Origin: Planktotalea sp.
GTDB lineage: Bacteria > Pseudomonadota > Alphaproteobacteria > Rhodobacterales > Rhodobacteraceae
Length of the DNA: 12,771 bases
Reading direction: 5' to 3'
Assembly (NCBI GenBank): GCA_024645145.1
Contig: JAHEGL010000120.1
Span: forward strand, 1 to 12,771
Part shown: positions 6,738 through 12,771 of the stretch, piece by piece
Numbering within the stretch: position 1 is the first letter of the stretch
How the letters are laid out: each line of letters begins with the position of its first letter
Notes under the pieces: generated by a model
Databases searched by the model: none
What the model was told of the DNA's origin: nothing
What the model saw: only the letters and a program-made list of their open reading frames with translations
Program-made: the position numbers and the translations under genes

Positions 6738-7757
6738 TTAGCGGAATGGTGGGACGTAGAGCAGACCACCGTCTGTCCACTGAGCGTTCAGACCACGGGA
6801 CAGACCGATTGGTGTGTTCTCACCAATGTTCTTCTCGAAGATCTCGCCGTAGTTACCACCAGCCATGATCGCGTTCTTCGCCCAGTCAGCGGACAGACCG
6901 AGCATCGCGCCCAATGTACCTTCTGTACCGAGGAGACGGTTGATCTCTGGGTTGTCGCCAGCTGCTGCACCCATGTCTGCGATGTTTGCAGATGTTACAC
7001 CCAGCTCTTCAGCTGCGATAAGTGCGTTCAAAGACCAACGAACAACGTCGCCCCACTCAGAATCGCCGTGACGGACCAGTGGGCCGAGTGGCTCTTTAGA
7101 GATGATCTCTGGCAGAACAACGTGATCACCTGGGTTCTCGAATGCGGCACGTGTCGCTGCAAGACCGGATGCGTCTGTTGTGTAAACGTCGCAAGCACCC
7201 TCGAGGTACAGCGGCTGTGCTTCAGCGTTTGTCTCGATTGGAACTGGCTCATAAGAGATGTTGTTTGTACGGAAGTAGTCCGCCAAGTTCAGCTCTGTTG
7301 TTGTACCAGTCTGGATACATACTGTCGCGCCATCAAGCTCTTTCGCGGACGAAACGCCCAAAGCTTTTGGAACCATGAAGCCTTGACCGTCGTAGTAGTT
7401 TACGCCAACGAATTCAAACTTCAGGTCAACGTCACGAGAGAACGTCCATGTTGTGTTACGTGCCAGCATGTCGATTTCGCCGGACGCCAACGCTGTGAAG
7501 CGTGTCTTACCAGTTGTTGGAACGAACTCGACCGCGGATGGGTCGCCAAGAACAGCAGCTGCGACCGCGCGGCATACGCCCACGTCGAAACCTTGCCATT
7601 CGCCGTTCGCATCCGGTGCCGCGAAACCAACGAGACCAGTGGTCACGCCACAGTTCAGCTTGCCGCGCGCTTTAACATCGTCAAGCGTACCGGCCGCTGC
7701 TGCGCCAGCTGCCAAAGCAGCTACAGTCATCGCACCAAAAAATACGGATTTTTTCAT
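6738..7757 (-). CDS. bztA: Periplasmic amino-acid-binding protein of ABC transporter (BztA/AapJ type)
   Basis: This 339-residue solute-binding protein captures polar L-amino acids in the periplasm and delivers them to BztBC. The N-terminus MKKSVFFGAMTVAALAAGAA is a clear Sec signal peptide, with cleavage likely near residues 21-23 before GTLDDVKA. There is no lipobox cysteine, so the protein should be soluble. Family landmarks are GVTTGLVGFA at 37-46, WQGFDVGVCRA at 54-64, the TTGKTRFTAL ligand-region stretch at 81-90, and a C-terminal GGNYGEIFEKNIG at 300-312. Length matches BztA/AapJ. The ATG at 7757 has AAGAGG (7768-7763) five bases upstream. It is the first gene of bztABCD, behind a leader with three hairpins. 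Codon use seems restricted, as in highly expressed genes: the strand opposite stays free of stops in one frame for a long way. The exact substrate set cannot be read from the sequence. Confidence 0.94.
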   Translation of the reverse strand: MKKSVFFGAMTVAALAAGAAAAGTLDDVKARGKLNCGVTTGLVGFAAPDANGEWQGFDVGVCRAVAAAVLGDPSAVEFVPTTGKTRFTALASGEIDMLARNTTWTFSRDVDLKFEFVGVNYYDGQGFMVPKALGVSSAKELDGATVCIQTGTTTELNLADYFRTNNISYEPVPIETNAEAQPLYLEGACDVYTTDASGLAATRAAFENPGDHVVLPEIISKEPLGPLVRHGDSEWGDVVRWSLNALIAAEELGVTSANIADMGAAAGDNPEINRLLGTEGTLGAMLGLSADWAKNAIMAGGNYGEIFEKNIGENTPIGLSRGLNAQWTDGGLLYVPPFR

Positions 7758-7762
7758 TTTTA

Positions 7763-7862
7763 CCTCTTCCTATTGCCCACCCTTTTATGGGTGGCTCTTC
7801 CTGCGAGTGAGCGCAGGGTTTCATACCAAAGAGAAGTTACTCCCCCCCTTAGTGGGGAAGAG
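7763..7862 (-). promoter_or_regulatory. Structured bztA leader: three hairpins and a duplicated AGGAAGAG
   Basis: In transcript order the minus strand holds three stems. The first is a 9-bp stem at 7862-7854/7848-7840 with two G-U pairs that exist only on the minus-strand RNA. The second is a 5-bp stem CTGCG/CGCAG at 7816-7812/7805-7801. The third is a 6-bp stem CCACCC/GGGTGG at 7794-7789/7782-7777. The sequence AGGAAGAG occurs at 7802-7795 and again at 7771-7764, where it is part of the bztA ribosome site. The third hairpin sits between the copies. No known riboswitch class is recognisable. The leader may control mRNA stability or ribosome access. Confidence 0.5.
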
Positions 7863-7905
7863 TTTGGTCGCAATCATCAGGAAACGTCAAGTGGAACATC
7901 CCAAG

Positions 7906-7917
7906 AATTGATCAATT
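7906..7917. promoter_or_regulatory. 12-base perfect palindrome upstream of bztA
   Basis: AATTGATCAATT is a perfect palindrome about 150 bases before the bztA start, in the 220-base gap between the ATP12-like gene and bztA where the bzt promoter should lie. It could be an operator. A TTGACT at 7941-7936 (minus strand) is a possible -35 box, but no good -10 box follows it, so the promoter is not assigned. Confidence 0.3.
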
Positions 7918-7977
7918 TCGCCTTGCTAGACCTTAAGTCAACCAAATGTGTCTACAAATGCGCCAAACACAGTGTTT

Positions 7978-8694
7978 TTACCCGTGTTCTTTGCTCATTA
8001 TGTAAAAATTATAGGCATGTTTATAAGCCGCTAGCTTGATTCCAGCCATCTCTTCAGCGTCATCATCAAGTCCCCATTGTTCTTGCTGATAACGCTCATC
8101 TAGGCGCGAAAGCTCCCAGAGCTCTTGTGGACTGGCATACTTATGAATCGCCGCAAGACCGATCACAAAAGAACCGGGCAAAGTGATCAGGTCATGCATT
8201 GCGGTAAGCTCAAATGCAGTCATTTCATCCAGAAGCGCGCGCAAAGCGACCAAGCTTGATGCGGGTTGCGCTGCGAACATGACCCCTGAAACCGGGTTCA
8301 AAGGAGTTTGAAATGTCTTGGTGCACCACTCCAAAACCGGGTCCCACTGCTCGGCTTGACGCTTTACCAATTCTTCAGGTTGCTCAGCGCGGTAACACAA
8401 CAAGTCTGTTCCAGCATATTCGCCCAGCATATCCGCAACCGCATCGAACTGGGGCGTTACTTTATCAACGGCTGAATTGGCAGATTTAGTGACAGGCATC
8501 GTCTCTGGATTGATCTCATTAGGCTGCGCGTCCCATTCCTGCGCCATCTGCTCTGCCATCACTCGGGTTGGCACCACCAGCGCGGATTTTCCAGGTGTCT
8601 TGATCGAGCGCCCATCGAGATGCACGGTAAAGCCGCCCTCGACCTCCACCGCGTCAGCCACATCCCAAAATCGCTTCATTTTCCAATCAGCCAT
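7978..8694 (-). CDS. ATP12-family F1-ATPase assembly chaperone
   Basis: The 238-residue product matches the ATP12 family. In mitochondria Atp12 binds the free alpha subunit of F1-ATPase until it assembles with beta; alphaproteobacteria carry homologues presumed to do the same in the cytoplasm. Visible family traits are KRFWDVADAVEVEGGFTVHL near the N-terminus, LDGRSIKTPGKSALVVPT at about 26-43, then AEQMAQEW, and MPVTKSANSAVD at about 66-77. The C-terminal half is helical, with LPGSFVIGLA and SRLDERYQQEQWG. There is no signal peptide. The ATG at 8694 overlaps the end of the HAD gene by eight bases (ATGGCTGA) and has GGAG (8706-8703) eight bases upstream. It is the last gene of the six-gene unit, and no clear terminator follows before bztA. 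The family is well supported; the client is inferred. Confidence 0.88.
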   Translation of the reverse strand: MADWKMKRFWDVADAVEVEGGFTVHLDGRSIKTPGKSALVVPTRVMAEQMAQEWDAQPNEINPETMPVTKSANSAVDKVTPQFDAVADMLGEYAGTDLLCYRAEQPEELVKRQAEQWDPVLEWCTKTFQTPLNPVSGVMFAAQPASSLVALRALLDEMTAFELTAMHDLITLPGSFVIGLAAIHKYASPQELWELSRLDERYQQEQWGLDDDAEEMAGIKLAAYKHAYNFYIMSKEHG

Positions 8695-9367
8695 TGGCCT
8701 TGCTCCAAATCATCTCAAGCGCGGCGTCGAGCTGTGCGAAACTATCTATGACAACGTCTGCCTGAGAAAGTCGGCTGACGTCATGATACCCCCAGCTGAC
8801 ACCAATGAAATACACACCTGCGGCGCGCGCCATATCCATGTCAAAACTGGTGTCGCCAATCATTACCGTATCGCTTGCCTCAACCCCAAGATCCCGCATT
8901 GCTTGCAATAACATTGACGGGTTTGGCTTGCTGGGATGATCATCCGCCACTTGCTGGCTAAGAAAAGTCCCCGCCAGTTCGTGGGCGTCTATGAGTTTAT
9001 CCAAGCCGCGCCGCGATTTTCCGGTCGCGACCCCTAGCAGGATTTCATCTTGCTCTTTTAGACGCGAAAGTGCCTCGCGCGCTCCTGCATACAAAGGCGA
9101 TGAAACATCCGCCCCCTGTAGCATACGCAAACTCGCGTAGGCATCTTTATAGCCCTGCACCATCCGTGTGCAGGCGGCATGATCGCTGTCAGGCGCAAGC
9201 TTTGGGATGGCAACATCAAGCGACAGTCCCACGATGCCTAAAACGGCATCTTTACTTGGTGGCGCAAGGCCTTCCGCCTCAAACGCACAGGACATCGCAG
9301 CCAAAATATCCGCTTGGCTGTCAACAAGCGTCCCATCCACATCAAAAATTACGCTGCGCAATCGCAC
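8687..9367 (-). CDS. HAD-superfamily phosphatase (phosphoglycolate-phosphatase-like)
   Basis: This 226-residue cytoplasmic hydrolase carries all four HAD motifs: D9-V-D11-G-T (nucleophile and acid), T115 in GVATGK, K147 in HPSKPNP, and D172/D176 in IGDTSFDMDMA. A helical cap domain between about residues 16 and 90 makes it subclass IA, like Gph and related phosphatases. The substrate cannot be told from the sequence; phosphoglycolate is only the usual annotation. The start is a GTG at 9367 whose first base is the last base of the rluC TAG stop, with GAAGAG (9381-9376) eight bases upstream. Translation is therefore probably coupled on both sides, to rluC before it and the ATP12 gene after it. 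Confidence 0.9.
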   Translation of the reverse strand: MRLRSVIFDVDGTLVDSQADILAAMSCAFEAEGLAPPSKDAVLGIVGLSLDVAIPKLAPDSDHAACTRMVQGYKDAYASLRMLQGADVSSPLYAGAREALSRLKEQDEILLGVATGKSRRGLDKLIDAHELAGTFLSQQVADDHPSKPNPSMLLQAMRDLGVEASDTVMIGDTSFDMDMARAAGVYFIGVSWGYHDVSRLSQADVVIDSFAQLDAALEMIWSKANG

Positions 9368-10410
9368 TACATCAACTCTTCAAACGGATCTTCGGGCACC
9401 TCTTTTGGATCCCACGCAAAGGTGTCCCAAGTACGCTGCATGTGATCTGGCAGGGGCGCTTGCAGATGCAGCATCTCTTTGGTGTGCGGATGTTCAATCT
9501 GCAAAGAGCGCGCATGAAGGTGCAACTTTTTGCTCAGATCGCCGCCCAGCTGCGAGCCCCAACCATCGCCAAGGTTTTCCTGACCAGAGCCACCGTATTT
9601 GCCGTCGCCCACAATAGGATGCCCCATCTCGGCCATATGCGCGCGCAGCTGGTGGGTACGCCCTGTAATGGGGATCAAAGCACACCATGAGGTGCGTTGC
9701 CCTGCAGTTTCGAGCACCGCATAATCTGTCATAGCACGTTTGGCACCCTCGGTCTGATCCACTTCGCGCGGATGGATACAAATCATTTTTTCACCCTCAC
9801 CGCGCGCACCGTGACCGGGGGCTTTCATCAAGCCGTATTTGATGGTGCCAAGACGCGGATGCGGCACGCCTGCAATCGCGGCCCAATAAATCTTGCGCGT
9901 GTTGCGATGGCGAAAAGATGCGGTCAAATCCGCCGTCGCGCGCCGTGTACGGCCAAGGATCAGAACGCCAGACGTGTCTTTGTCCAAGCGATGCACCAAA
10001 CGCGGGCGTTCTTCGAAATCATACATCAAAGCTTCGGACAGACCGTCCACATGACGCGCTTGGCCAGAGCCGCCTTGAACAGGAAGACCCGCAGGCTTGT
10101 TCAGCGCTATGACGTGATCATCCTTGTAAATCACGCAAGAGCGAATGAACTTCGTGTCCGCTGCACTGACTTTGCTAGGCGCAGCATTGGCCGGCGCTTG
10201 GCTGTCAGGTAGCGGGGGTACACGCAATTGCTGGCCCTCATTGACACGCGTGTTCGCTTTGACGCGACCGCCATCAAGGCGTAGCTCACCTTTGCGGCAC
10301 ATCTTTTCGATCATGCCCTGCGTGATCTGCGGGAACTTGCGTTTCAAGAACCGATCAAGGCGTTGATCGCCGTCATCTTCTTCAATCATTATCGTTTGAA
10401 CGCGGCTCAT
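9367..10410 (-). CDS. rluC: RluC-type 23S rRNA pseudouridine synthase
   Basis: This 347-residue RluA-family enzyme converts specific uridines in 23S rRNA to pseudouridine. An N-terminal S4 RNA-binding domain (about residues 12-65, with RLDRFLKRKFP and CRKGELRLDGGRVKANTRV) precedes the catalytic domain. The catalytic motif HRLDKDTSG is at 140-148, with D143 as the active-site aspartate. Further family traits are the NKPAGLPVQGG stretch and GRTHQLRAHMAEMGHPIVGD near two thirds of the length. The HRLDKDTSGVL form is closer to RluC than to RluD as I recall them, but the exact target uridines are not certain. Two ATGs are possible: the one at 10410 overlaps the crcB stop as ATGA and lies nine bases from GAGAGG. 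The one at 10416 is only three bases from that site and would add two residues. Confidence 0.88.
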   Translation of the reverse strand: MSRVQTIMIEEDDGDQRLDRFLKRKFPQITQGMIEKMCRKGELRLDGGRVKANTRVNEGQQLRVPPLPDSQAPANAAPSKVSAADTKFIRSCVIYKDDHVIALNKPAGLPVQGGSGQARHVDGLSEALMYDFEERPRLVHRLDKDTSGVLILGRTRRATADLTASFRHRNTRKIYWAAIAGVPHPRLGTIKYGLMKAPGHGARGEGEKMICIHPREVDQTEGAKRAMTDYAVLETAGQRTSWCALIPITGRTHQLRAHMAEMGHPIVGDGKYGGSGQENLGDGWGSQLGGDLSKKLHLHARSLQIEHPHTKEMLHLQAPLPDHMQRTWDTFAWDPKEVPEDPFEELM

Positions 10411-10784
10411 GCCCATATTCCTCTCGCGATGGCGAGACCCGCCATCAAACCTAAAATCGATAGGGCCACGGAAAGCCCCACATAAAGTACCGCCTGGCCC
10501 AAATGCCCGCGCTCCATCAATGTCACCGCTTCAAGTGAAAACGCCGAAAACGTCGTAAAGCCGCCCAGCACCCCCGTCATCACAAACAGGTTCACCGTGC
10601 TCAATCCTTTTTGATGGGCAAAGACCACGAAAACACCCATCACAAATGATCCAATGATATTCACTGGTAGCACACCCATCGGAAATCCGAACGCTGTGGC
10701 TTTGACAAACGCCAGCCCCATTAGATAGCGCAGGCTTGATCCAAGCGCGCCGCCGAGGGCAACAAGTGAGACATTGAGTAACAT
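10407..10784 (-). CDS. crcB: Fluoride ion exporter CrcB (Fluc channel)
   Basis: This 125-residue inner-membrane protein with four hydrophobic segments forms the dual-topology dimeric fluoride channel that lowers cytoplasmic fluoride. The family traits are GGALGSSLRYLMG near the N-terminus, the conserved asparagine in PVNIIGSFVMG, and the GGFTTFSAFSLE stretch that holds the channel phenylalanines and the sodium-site region. The ATG at 10784 gives the usual family length and opening (MLLNVSLVALGG). The frame extends to a TTG at 10811, which would add nine polar residues that do not suit CrcB. The Shine-Dalgarno is weak. The gene starts 45 bases after the rarA stop, the only real gap in the unit, and no fluoride riboswitch is visible there. 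Its stop TGA overlaps the rluC ATG. Confidence 0.92.
   Translation of the reverse strand: MLLNVSLVALGGALGSSLRYLMGLAFVKATAFGFPMGVLPVNIIGSFVMGVFVVFAHQKGLSTVNLFVMTGVLGGFTTFSAFSLEAVTLMERGHLGQAVLYVGLSVALSILGLMAGLAIARGIWA
10420..10425 (-). promoter_or_regulatory. Ribosome binding site that favours the second rluC ATG
   Basis: GAGAGG lies inside the end of crcB. It is nine bases from the ATG at 10410 and only three from the ATG at 10416, so the shorter rluC form is preferred. Confidence 0.55.
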
Positions 10785-10829
10785 GAGGCCGTGTCGCTCT
10801 GCGCGCGACAAGAGTCAAGTTTTGCGCGC

Positions 10830-12143
10830 TTAGGTTTCCCTTTGCGTACGCAGTTTGGCGAAATACTCCACCCGCTTTTTCAAATCCCGCTCAAATCCAC
10901 GTTCAACAGGTTGATACATCGCAGGCCGCTCCATCCCCTCAGGAAAATAATTTTGCCCCGAAAACCCGTCTTCAGCATCATGATCATAGGCATAATCTGC
11001 ACCATATCCTTGATCCTTCATCAGATCCGTCGGCGCGTTCAAAATATGCTTTGGTGGCAGTTTTGACCCTGTTGCCTTCGCGGCGCGGCGCGCGGCTTTG
11101 TAGGCCACGTAATTTGCATTAGATTTAGGGGCCAACGCTAAGTAGATCACAGCCTGCGACAGGGCTAACTCCCCCTCCGGTGAGCCAAGCCGCTCATAAG
11201 TTTGCCAGCTTTGCAAACACACGGCCTGCGCATGCGGGTCCGCCAAGCCAATGTCTTCAACCGCCATACGCACCAAACGACGCGCGAGGAACCGCGGGTC
11301 TTCACCGCCCTCTAGCATCCGCGCGAACCAGTATAGAGACGCATCAGGATCAGAGCCGCGCACCGATTTATGCAAAGCTGAAATTAGATTGTAATGAGCA
11401 TCACCAGATTTATCGTATTGCGCCGCGCGTTTTTGCAGCCGTTTGGCCAGCTCGGGCGGCGTTAACTTATGATCAGTTTTCCATGCGGCCACTTGCTCGA
11501 TCAAATTGAGCAATGCACGTCCATCGCCATCGGCCATTTCCAAAAGCGCTTCACGCGCAGGGCCATCCAAAGCCAATTCCTTTTGCAAATCTTGCTCGGC
11601 ACGCTGCGCGATACGTTCCAGATCAGCAAGGTCCAAACGTTGCAGCACAAGCACCTGAGAGCGCGAAAGAACTGCTGAATTCAGCTCAAACGATGGGTTT
11701 TCAGTCGTCGCGCCGACCAAAAGGATCGTGCCGTCTTCCATGTAGGGCAAAAACCCATCTTGCTGTGCTTTGTTGAAGCGGTGGATTTCATCGACGAACA
11801 GCAATGTGCCTTGACCATTCTGGCGTCTGATTTCTGCAGCCTCGAACACTTTGCGCAGATCTGGCACGCCCGTAAAGATAGCACTGATCTGAACAAAATG
11901 AAGATCCGTTTCATGGGCAAGCAGCCGCGCAATCGTCGTTTTGCCAACGCCGGGAGGCCCCCAGAATATGATCGATGACAAAGCGCCGGATGATAGCATC
12001 ACCTCAAGCGGCGCGCCCTCTCCTAGCACTTGTGTCTGTCCGATCACATCGCTCAGAGCCTTCGGGCGCAAACGATCCGCCAGCGGTCTCGCACCTTTAA
12101 GGGGTTCAGCCGCTGCCGCCCCATTATCAAACAAATCGCTCAT
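10830..12143 (-). CDS. rarA: Replication-associated recombination protein A (RarA/MgsA), AAA+ ATPase
   Basis: The 437-residue cytoplasmic AAA+ protein is related to clamp-loader subunits and acts at stalled replication forks. Visible motifs are Walker A GPPGVGKT at 62-69, Walker B LLFVDEIHRF at 114-123 (D118, E119), sensor 1 GATTENP at 144-150, and the likely arginine finger R161 in LNSAVLSRSQ. The C-terminal half carries the tetramerisation region typical of RarA, with HKSVRGSDPDASLYWFARML and AVIYLALAPKSNANYVAY. Near the N-terminus, PLADRLRPKALSDVIGQ is a family signature. Length is normal. The ATG at 12143 overlaps the stop of the upstream protease gene as ATGA and has only a weak ribosome site, so translational coupling is likely. 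Confidence 0.96.
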   Translation of the reverse strand: MSDLFDNGAAAAEPLKGARPLADRLRPKALSDVIGQTQVLGEGAPLEVMLSSGALSSIIFWGPPGVGKTTIARLLAHETDLHFVQISAIFTGVPDLRKVFEAAEIRRQNGQGTLLFVDEIHRFNKAQQDGFLPYMEDGTILLVGATTENPSFELNSAVLSRSQVLVLQRLDLADLERIAQRAEQDLQKELALDGPAREALLEMADGDGRALLNLIEQVAAWKTDHKLTPPELAKRLQKRAAQYDKSGDAHYNLISALHKSVRGSDPDASLYWFARMLEGGEDPRFLARRLVRMAVEDIGLADPHAQAVCLQSWQTYERLGSPEGELALSQAVIYLALAPKSNANYVAYKAARRAAKATGSKLPPKHILNAPTDLMKDQGYGADYAYDHDAEDGFSGQNYFPEGMERPAMYQPVERGFERDLKKRVEYFAKLRTQRET

Positions 12144-12771
12144 AGTCGGAACCGTAGCAAAACTAACTGACCGCCGCGTTCGACCACGATTGAAACGGAA
12201 CGACGCGCGTTTCGTAGCGCTCTCGCAGCATCCTCAGGGGCATTTATGTCCTGACCATCGATCTCGCGCAAAAGATCGCCCTTTTGCAAGCCAATACGCG
12301 GCGCGATTGGCCCTGTGTTCAAGACCACAACGCCGCTGGGCAAAATCGGTAGCTGATATTGCGCCAAAACGGCGGGGTTTACGTTGGCAATCGTGAGCCC
12401 CTCCAAAACATCACGCGCGCCTAGTGTCTGTTCTTCACGCGGTGGCAATTCCGGCGGGCCAATCATCGCAACGGTGTAGTCTTCTTGCACACCATCGCGC
12501 ACGGCTGTCACCGTAATCTCCGCTCCGATCCCCGCGACCGTCATATAATACAGCATTTCGGATGGCGAATTCACCGCGCGTCCGTTGGCCGCAATAATCA
12601 CATCACCCACACCAAGACCGACATTCGCAAAGGGACTGCCGTCTTGCACCTGCGTAATCGCCATGCCGCCCGGTCGCTCCAGACCAAGCGAGCTTGCCAA
12701 ATCAGCATCCACAGTCTGCCCGCCCATACCGGCCCAAGGGCGCATGAAACGTGTCTCGCCCGCGCGGGCTT
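12140..12771 (-). CDS. Do-family periplasmic serine protease, C-terminal part with two PDZ domains (partial)
   Basis: The frame is open to the right edge, so only the last 210 or so residues are present and the trypsin-like domain lies outside. What remains looks like two PDZ domains. The first starts near RPWAGMGGQTVDADLASSLG, with GGMAITQVQDGSPFANVGL and GDVIIAANGRAVNSPSEM. The second runs from about LPSGVVVLNTGPIAPRIGLQ through GDLLREIDGQDINAPEDAARAL to the C-terminus LLRFRL. This layout matches DegP/DegQ/DegS-like proteases of the envelope. The methionine at 12745 is internal, since coding sequence continues before it. The TGA stop at 12142-12140 shares bases with the rarA ATG. With the protease domain unseen, a non-proteolytic PDZ protein cannot be excluded. 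Confidence 0.8.
   Translation of the reverse strand, partial: ARAGETRFMRPWAGMGGQTVDADLASSLGLERPGGMAITQVQDGSPFANVGLGVGDVIIAANGRAVNSPSEMLYYMTVAGIGAEITVTAVRDGVQEDYTVAMIGPPELPPREEQTLGARDVLEGLTIANVNPAVLAQYQLPILPSGVVVLNTGPIAPRIGLQKGDLLREIDGQDINAPEDAARALRNARRSVSIVVERGGQLVLLRFRL

Noticed and set aside
7885..7941. TTGACT and TTGACG on the minus strand as bztA promoter -35 boxes.
   Set aside because: Neither has a credible -10 box 16-19 bases downstream, and no sigma-54 GG/GC pair was recognised, so no promoter is called.
7965..7977. AAACAC-A-GTGTTT inverted repeat right after the ATP12 stop as a terminator.
   Set aside because: A one-base centre cannot form a stable hairpin loop at full stem length, and no T run follows on the minus strand.
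7068..8039. A 323-codon open frame on the plus strand, opposite bztA and its leader, with many cysteines.
   Set aside because: It is antisense to a clear binding-protein gene with signal peptide and ribosome site. Its composition is unlike a natural protein, and it is best explained by bztA rarely using codons whose complements are stops (TTA, CTA, TCA).
9070..10212. Plus-strand frames of 136-206 codons opposite the HAD and rluC genes.
   Set aside because: Both minus-strand genes show complete catalytic motifs. The antisense frames are rich in His, Arg and Cys and have no recognisable domain.
1..12771. CRISPR, insertion sequences, tRNA/rRNA genes or a defence island.
   Set aside because: No regularly spaced repeats, terminal inverted repeats with transposase, tRNA-like folds or defence-type domains were seen; the genes are ordinary core functions.

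Overview
The window reads as chromosomal core sequence from an alphaproteobacterium, most probably a Rhodobacterales (Roseobacter-group) marine bacterium. This is inferred from the BztABCD-type amino-acid transporter, an ATP12-type F1 assembly chaperone, the arginine-sensitive type of ArgB, and the gene order protease-rarA-crcB-rluC-HAD-ATP12. G+C is moderate by eye. No mobile element, CRISPR array, tRNA or rRNA is visible, and coding density is high. No intergenic stretch exceeds about 220 bases.

Layout. (1) 1-993, minus: the N-terminal 331 codons of a PreT-like Fe-S/FAD subunit of dihydropyrimidine dehydrogenase, running off the left edge. (2) 994-1147: a divergent intergenic region with an 18-base palindrome that looks like an operator. 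(3) 1148-3116, plus: argB, then an uncharacterised eight-cysteine Fe-S protein overlapping the argB end, then a SixA-like histidine phosphatase. (4) 3117-3271: a convergent intergenic region with hairpins and terminators for both strands. (5) 3272-7757, minus: bztABCD, a polar amino-acid ABC transporter with a periplasmic binding protein (BztA), two permeases (BztB, BztC) and an ATPase (BztD). A strong hairpin lies between bztA and bztB, and the bztA leader holds three hairpins. (6) 7978-12771, minus: a tightly packed six-gene unit transcribed right to left. It contains a Do-family periplasmic protease (C-terminal PDZ part only), rarA, crcB, an RluC-type pseudouridine synthase, a HAD phosphatase and an ATP12 chaperone. 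All junctions are stop/start overlaps except rarA-crcB.

How the genes work together: bztABCD is one uptake system for glutamate/glutamine/aspartate/asparagine-type amino acids. Its RNA architecture should give much more binding protein than membrane components. argB commits glutamate-derived N-acetylglutamate to arginine synthesis. preT belongs to pyrimidine-base turnover, so the left half has a nitrogen-metabolism flavour, although no shared regulator is shown. The six-gene unit mixes envelope quality control, replication-fork maintenance, fluoride export, rRNA modification and F1-ATPase assembly. These are linked by translation coupling rather than by an obvious pathway.

I found no convincing evidence of a new defence, mobile or biosynthetic system. 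The parts most worth a second look are the RNA structures around bztA, the palindrome upstream of preT, and the uncharacterised Fe-S protein between argB and the histidine phosphatase.
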